Below are positions 4,969-6,243 of a DNA stretch of 6,243 nucleotides, piece after piece. Each line of letters opens with the position of its first letter. Position 1 is the stretch's first letter. A program made the translations under genes and the position numbers. This DNA is from Bacteroidota bacterium (lineage in GTDB: Bacteria > Bacteroidota > Bacteroidia > Chitinophagales > Chitinophagaceae). The stretch is from contig JAFDXS010000158.1 of the NCBI GenBank assembly GCA_018267795.1, positions 1 through 6,243 on the forward strand. The letters run 5' to 3'. Under the pieces are notes generated by a model, which was not told the DNA's origin, made no database searches, and saw only the letters and a list, made by a program, of their open reading frames with translations.

Positions 4969-6243
4969 CTATAAATTACTTGTTGCAAAATTGAGTTTTT
5001 CTTTTCCGCTTTTTAATATGGCAAGGTACAAAATGATAGCGCCTGCCACAAAGAAAACAATCAATGCTATGATCGCTTTCCTCATGTCCATTATCTGGTC
5101 TATGTACCCAAAAGATATCATGCCAATTACTATCGCTACCTTTTCTGTTACATCATAAAAACTAAAGAACGAGGCTGTGTCATGTGTTACAGGCATCAGC
5201 TTTGAGTAGGTAGAGCGGCTCAATGATTGTATGCCACCCATTATAAGCCCCACTATGGCTGCAATAATATAAAACTGTATATCAGTAGTAGTAAAGTAGG
5301 CACCCACGCATACAGCCATCCATATAAACACTACGAACAATAATACTTTCAAATTGCCAAACTTATCAGATAGCTTGGCCATAATATAAGCGCCAGCTAT
5401 AGCTACCAGCTGTATTAAAAGTATAGTAGCTATTAATTGTTGCATACCTAATGGCTGTCCGTTCGCTTGCTTCACTTCTTTACTGCCAAATAGGGTAGCA
5501 GCAAGCATTACGGTTTGCACCCCCATGCTGTAGAAGAAAAAGGCCAATAGGTATGTTTTCAATACTGGCATTTCTTTCAATTGCTTCCATACTTTTTTTA
5601 ATTCATGAAAGCCATTTACAAACACGTTGTGCTTTACATCCTTTACAAGTGGTATTCCTTTTGGCAATTTTGAAAAAGGTATTTGTGCAAAGCCCATCCA
5701 CCACAAGCCTACAAGCAGAAAAGATATTCTTGCAGGCAGGCTGCTATCGGTTATGCCAAATAATCCCGGTGCGAGTACAAATACAAAGCAGATGATCTGT
5801 AGCAGTACACTGCCTATATAGCCATAAGCAAAGCCTTGTGCACTAACTTTATCCCGTTCTTCTTCCTGTGCTATTTCCGGGAGATAGGCATTGTAAAATA
5901 CCAAGCTACCGCAATACCCGAGTGCTGCAAATGCAGAGCATATAATGCCCCATTCCAGCGTTTCGCGTTTAAAGAAAAATAGTCCGCAACAAGCTATCGA
6001 GCCCACATAGCAAAACAATTGCATGAAGCGTTTCTTATTGCCCTTGTAGTCAGCTATAGAAGATAATATAGGCGAGATAAGTGCAATGATAAGGTAGGCG
6101 GTTGCTATTGAGTAATCGAATAATGCGCTATTCTTCAGCGTAAAGCCGAAGAAAGTAACGTTATCACTTACTATTTTATCGCCATTTTTTGTGGTTGTTA
6201 TAGCATTGTAATAGGCGGGAAATATGGTAGAGGTGATAACAAG
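4969..6243 (-). CDS. UMF1-family (Atg22-like) MFS transporter, 5' end outside the window
   Basis: This is an inner-membrane permease of the major facilitator superfamily. The frame is open without a stop from the window edge to the TAG at 4969, giving 424 residues. An internal ATG at 6024 is not the true start: the 73 residues before it are clearly coding. They include LVITSTIFPAYYNAIT, which matches the N-terminal region of UMF1 permeases, a further membrane segment (LIIALISPIL) and the MFS loop-2-like SSIADYKGNKKR. Many further hydrophobic segments follow, with a second loop-like AKLSDKFGNLK and GGIQSLSRSTYSKLMP in the C-terminal half, both typical of this family. Roughly 10-20 N-terminal residues are missing. 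Substrates of bacterial UMF1 members are largely undefined. The tight link to the following hydrolase suggests the two act on the same compound or its product. Confidence 0.88.
   Translation of the reverse strand, partial: LVITSTIFPAYYNAITTTKNGDKIVSDNVTFFGFTLKNSALFDYSIATAYLIIALISPILSSIADYKGNKKRFMQLFCYVGSIACCGLFFFKRETLEWGIICSAFAALGYCGSLVFYNAYLPEIAQEEERDKVSAQGFAYGYIGSVLLQIICFVFVLAPGLFGITDSSLPARISFLLVGLWWMGFAQIPFSKLPKGIPLVKDVKHNVFVNGFHELKKVWKQLKEMPVLKTYLLAFFFYSMGVQTVMLAATLFGSKEVKQANGQPLGMQQLIATILLIQLVAIAGAYIMAKLSDKFGNLKVLLFVVFIWMAVCVGAYFTTTDIQFYIIAAIVGLIMGGIQSLSRSTYSKLMPVTHDTASFFSFYDVTEKVAIVIGMISFGYIDQIMDMRKAIIALIVFFVAGAIILYLAILKSGKEKLNFATSNL

Noticed and set aside
4564..5158. Plus-strand open frames over the hydrolase and transporter genes
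   Set aside because: They are antisense to well-supported genes and show no domain or start signal of their own.

Overview
The window looks like a chromosomal segment of a Bacteroidota bacterium, probably near the Chitinophagaceae. Several things suggest this. Coding DNA is moderately AT-rich and intergenic DNA is strongly AT-rich. Start codons lack good Shine-Dalgarno sequences. A promoter-like element of the Bacteroidota type (TTTG, about 20 bases, TAnnTTTG) lies before odhB. The response regulator has the compact NarL/LuxR form common in that phylum. The genus-level placement is inference.

Left part, minus strand (1-3115), in transcription order: a secreted TolB-like beta-propeller protein (2039-3115), a cytidine deaminase (1484-1996) and the E2 succinyltransferase of the 2-oxoglutarate dehydrogenase complex (185-1420, odhB). 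odhB has its own candidate promoter just after the deaminase stop and ends at an intrinsic terminator (139-162). Beyond that is the start of a further minus-strand gene (1-116), cut by the window edge. Its short N-terminus resembles Bacteroidota RsmB/NOP-type RNA methyltransferases, but only weakly.

Middle (3116-3439): an AT-rich intergenic region between divergently transcribed genes. It holds a near-perfect 27-bp palindrome, a 10-bp direct repeat and a small island of gene-like composition. It faces an orphan NarL-type response regulator (3440-4090, plus strand) whose receiver phosphoacceptor Asp is replaced by Glu.

Right part, minus strand (4108-6243): a UMF1-family (Atg22-like) MFS transporter that runs off the right edge, followed 3 bases later by a metallo-beta-lactamase-fold hydrolase. 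The two probably form one transcript. The hydrolase and the response regulator converge on a hairpin whose arms contain both stop codons.

The genes do not form one obvious pathway, and most of the window is ordinary. The points worth a second look are the Asp-to-Glu receiver with its upstream palindrome, and a cytidine deaminase that keeps its zinc and catalytic residues but has lost the usual ribose-binding Asn-x-Glu. I found no mobile element, CRISPR array, rRNA or tRNA.
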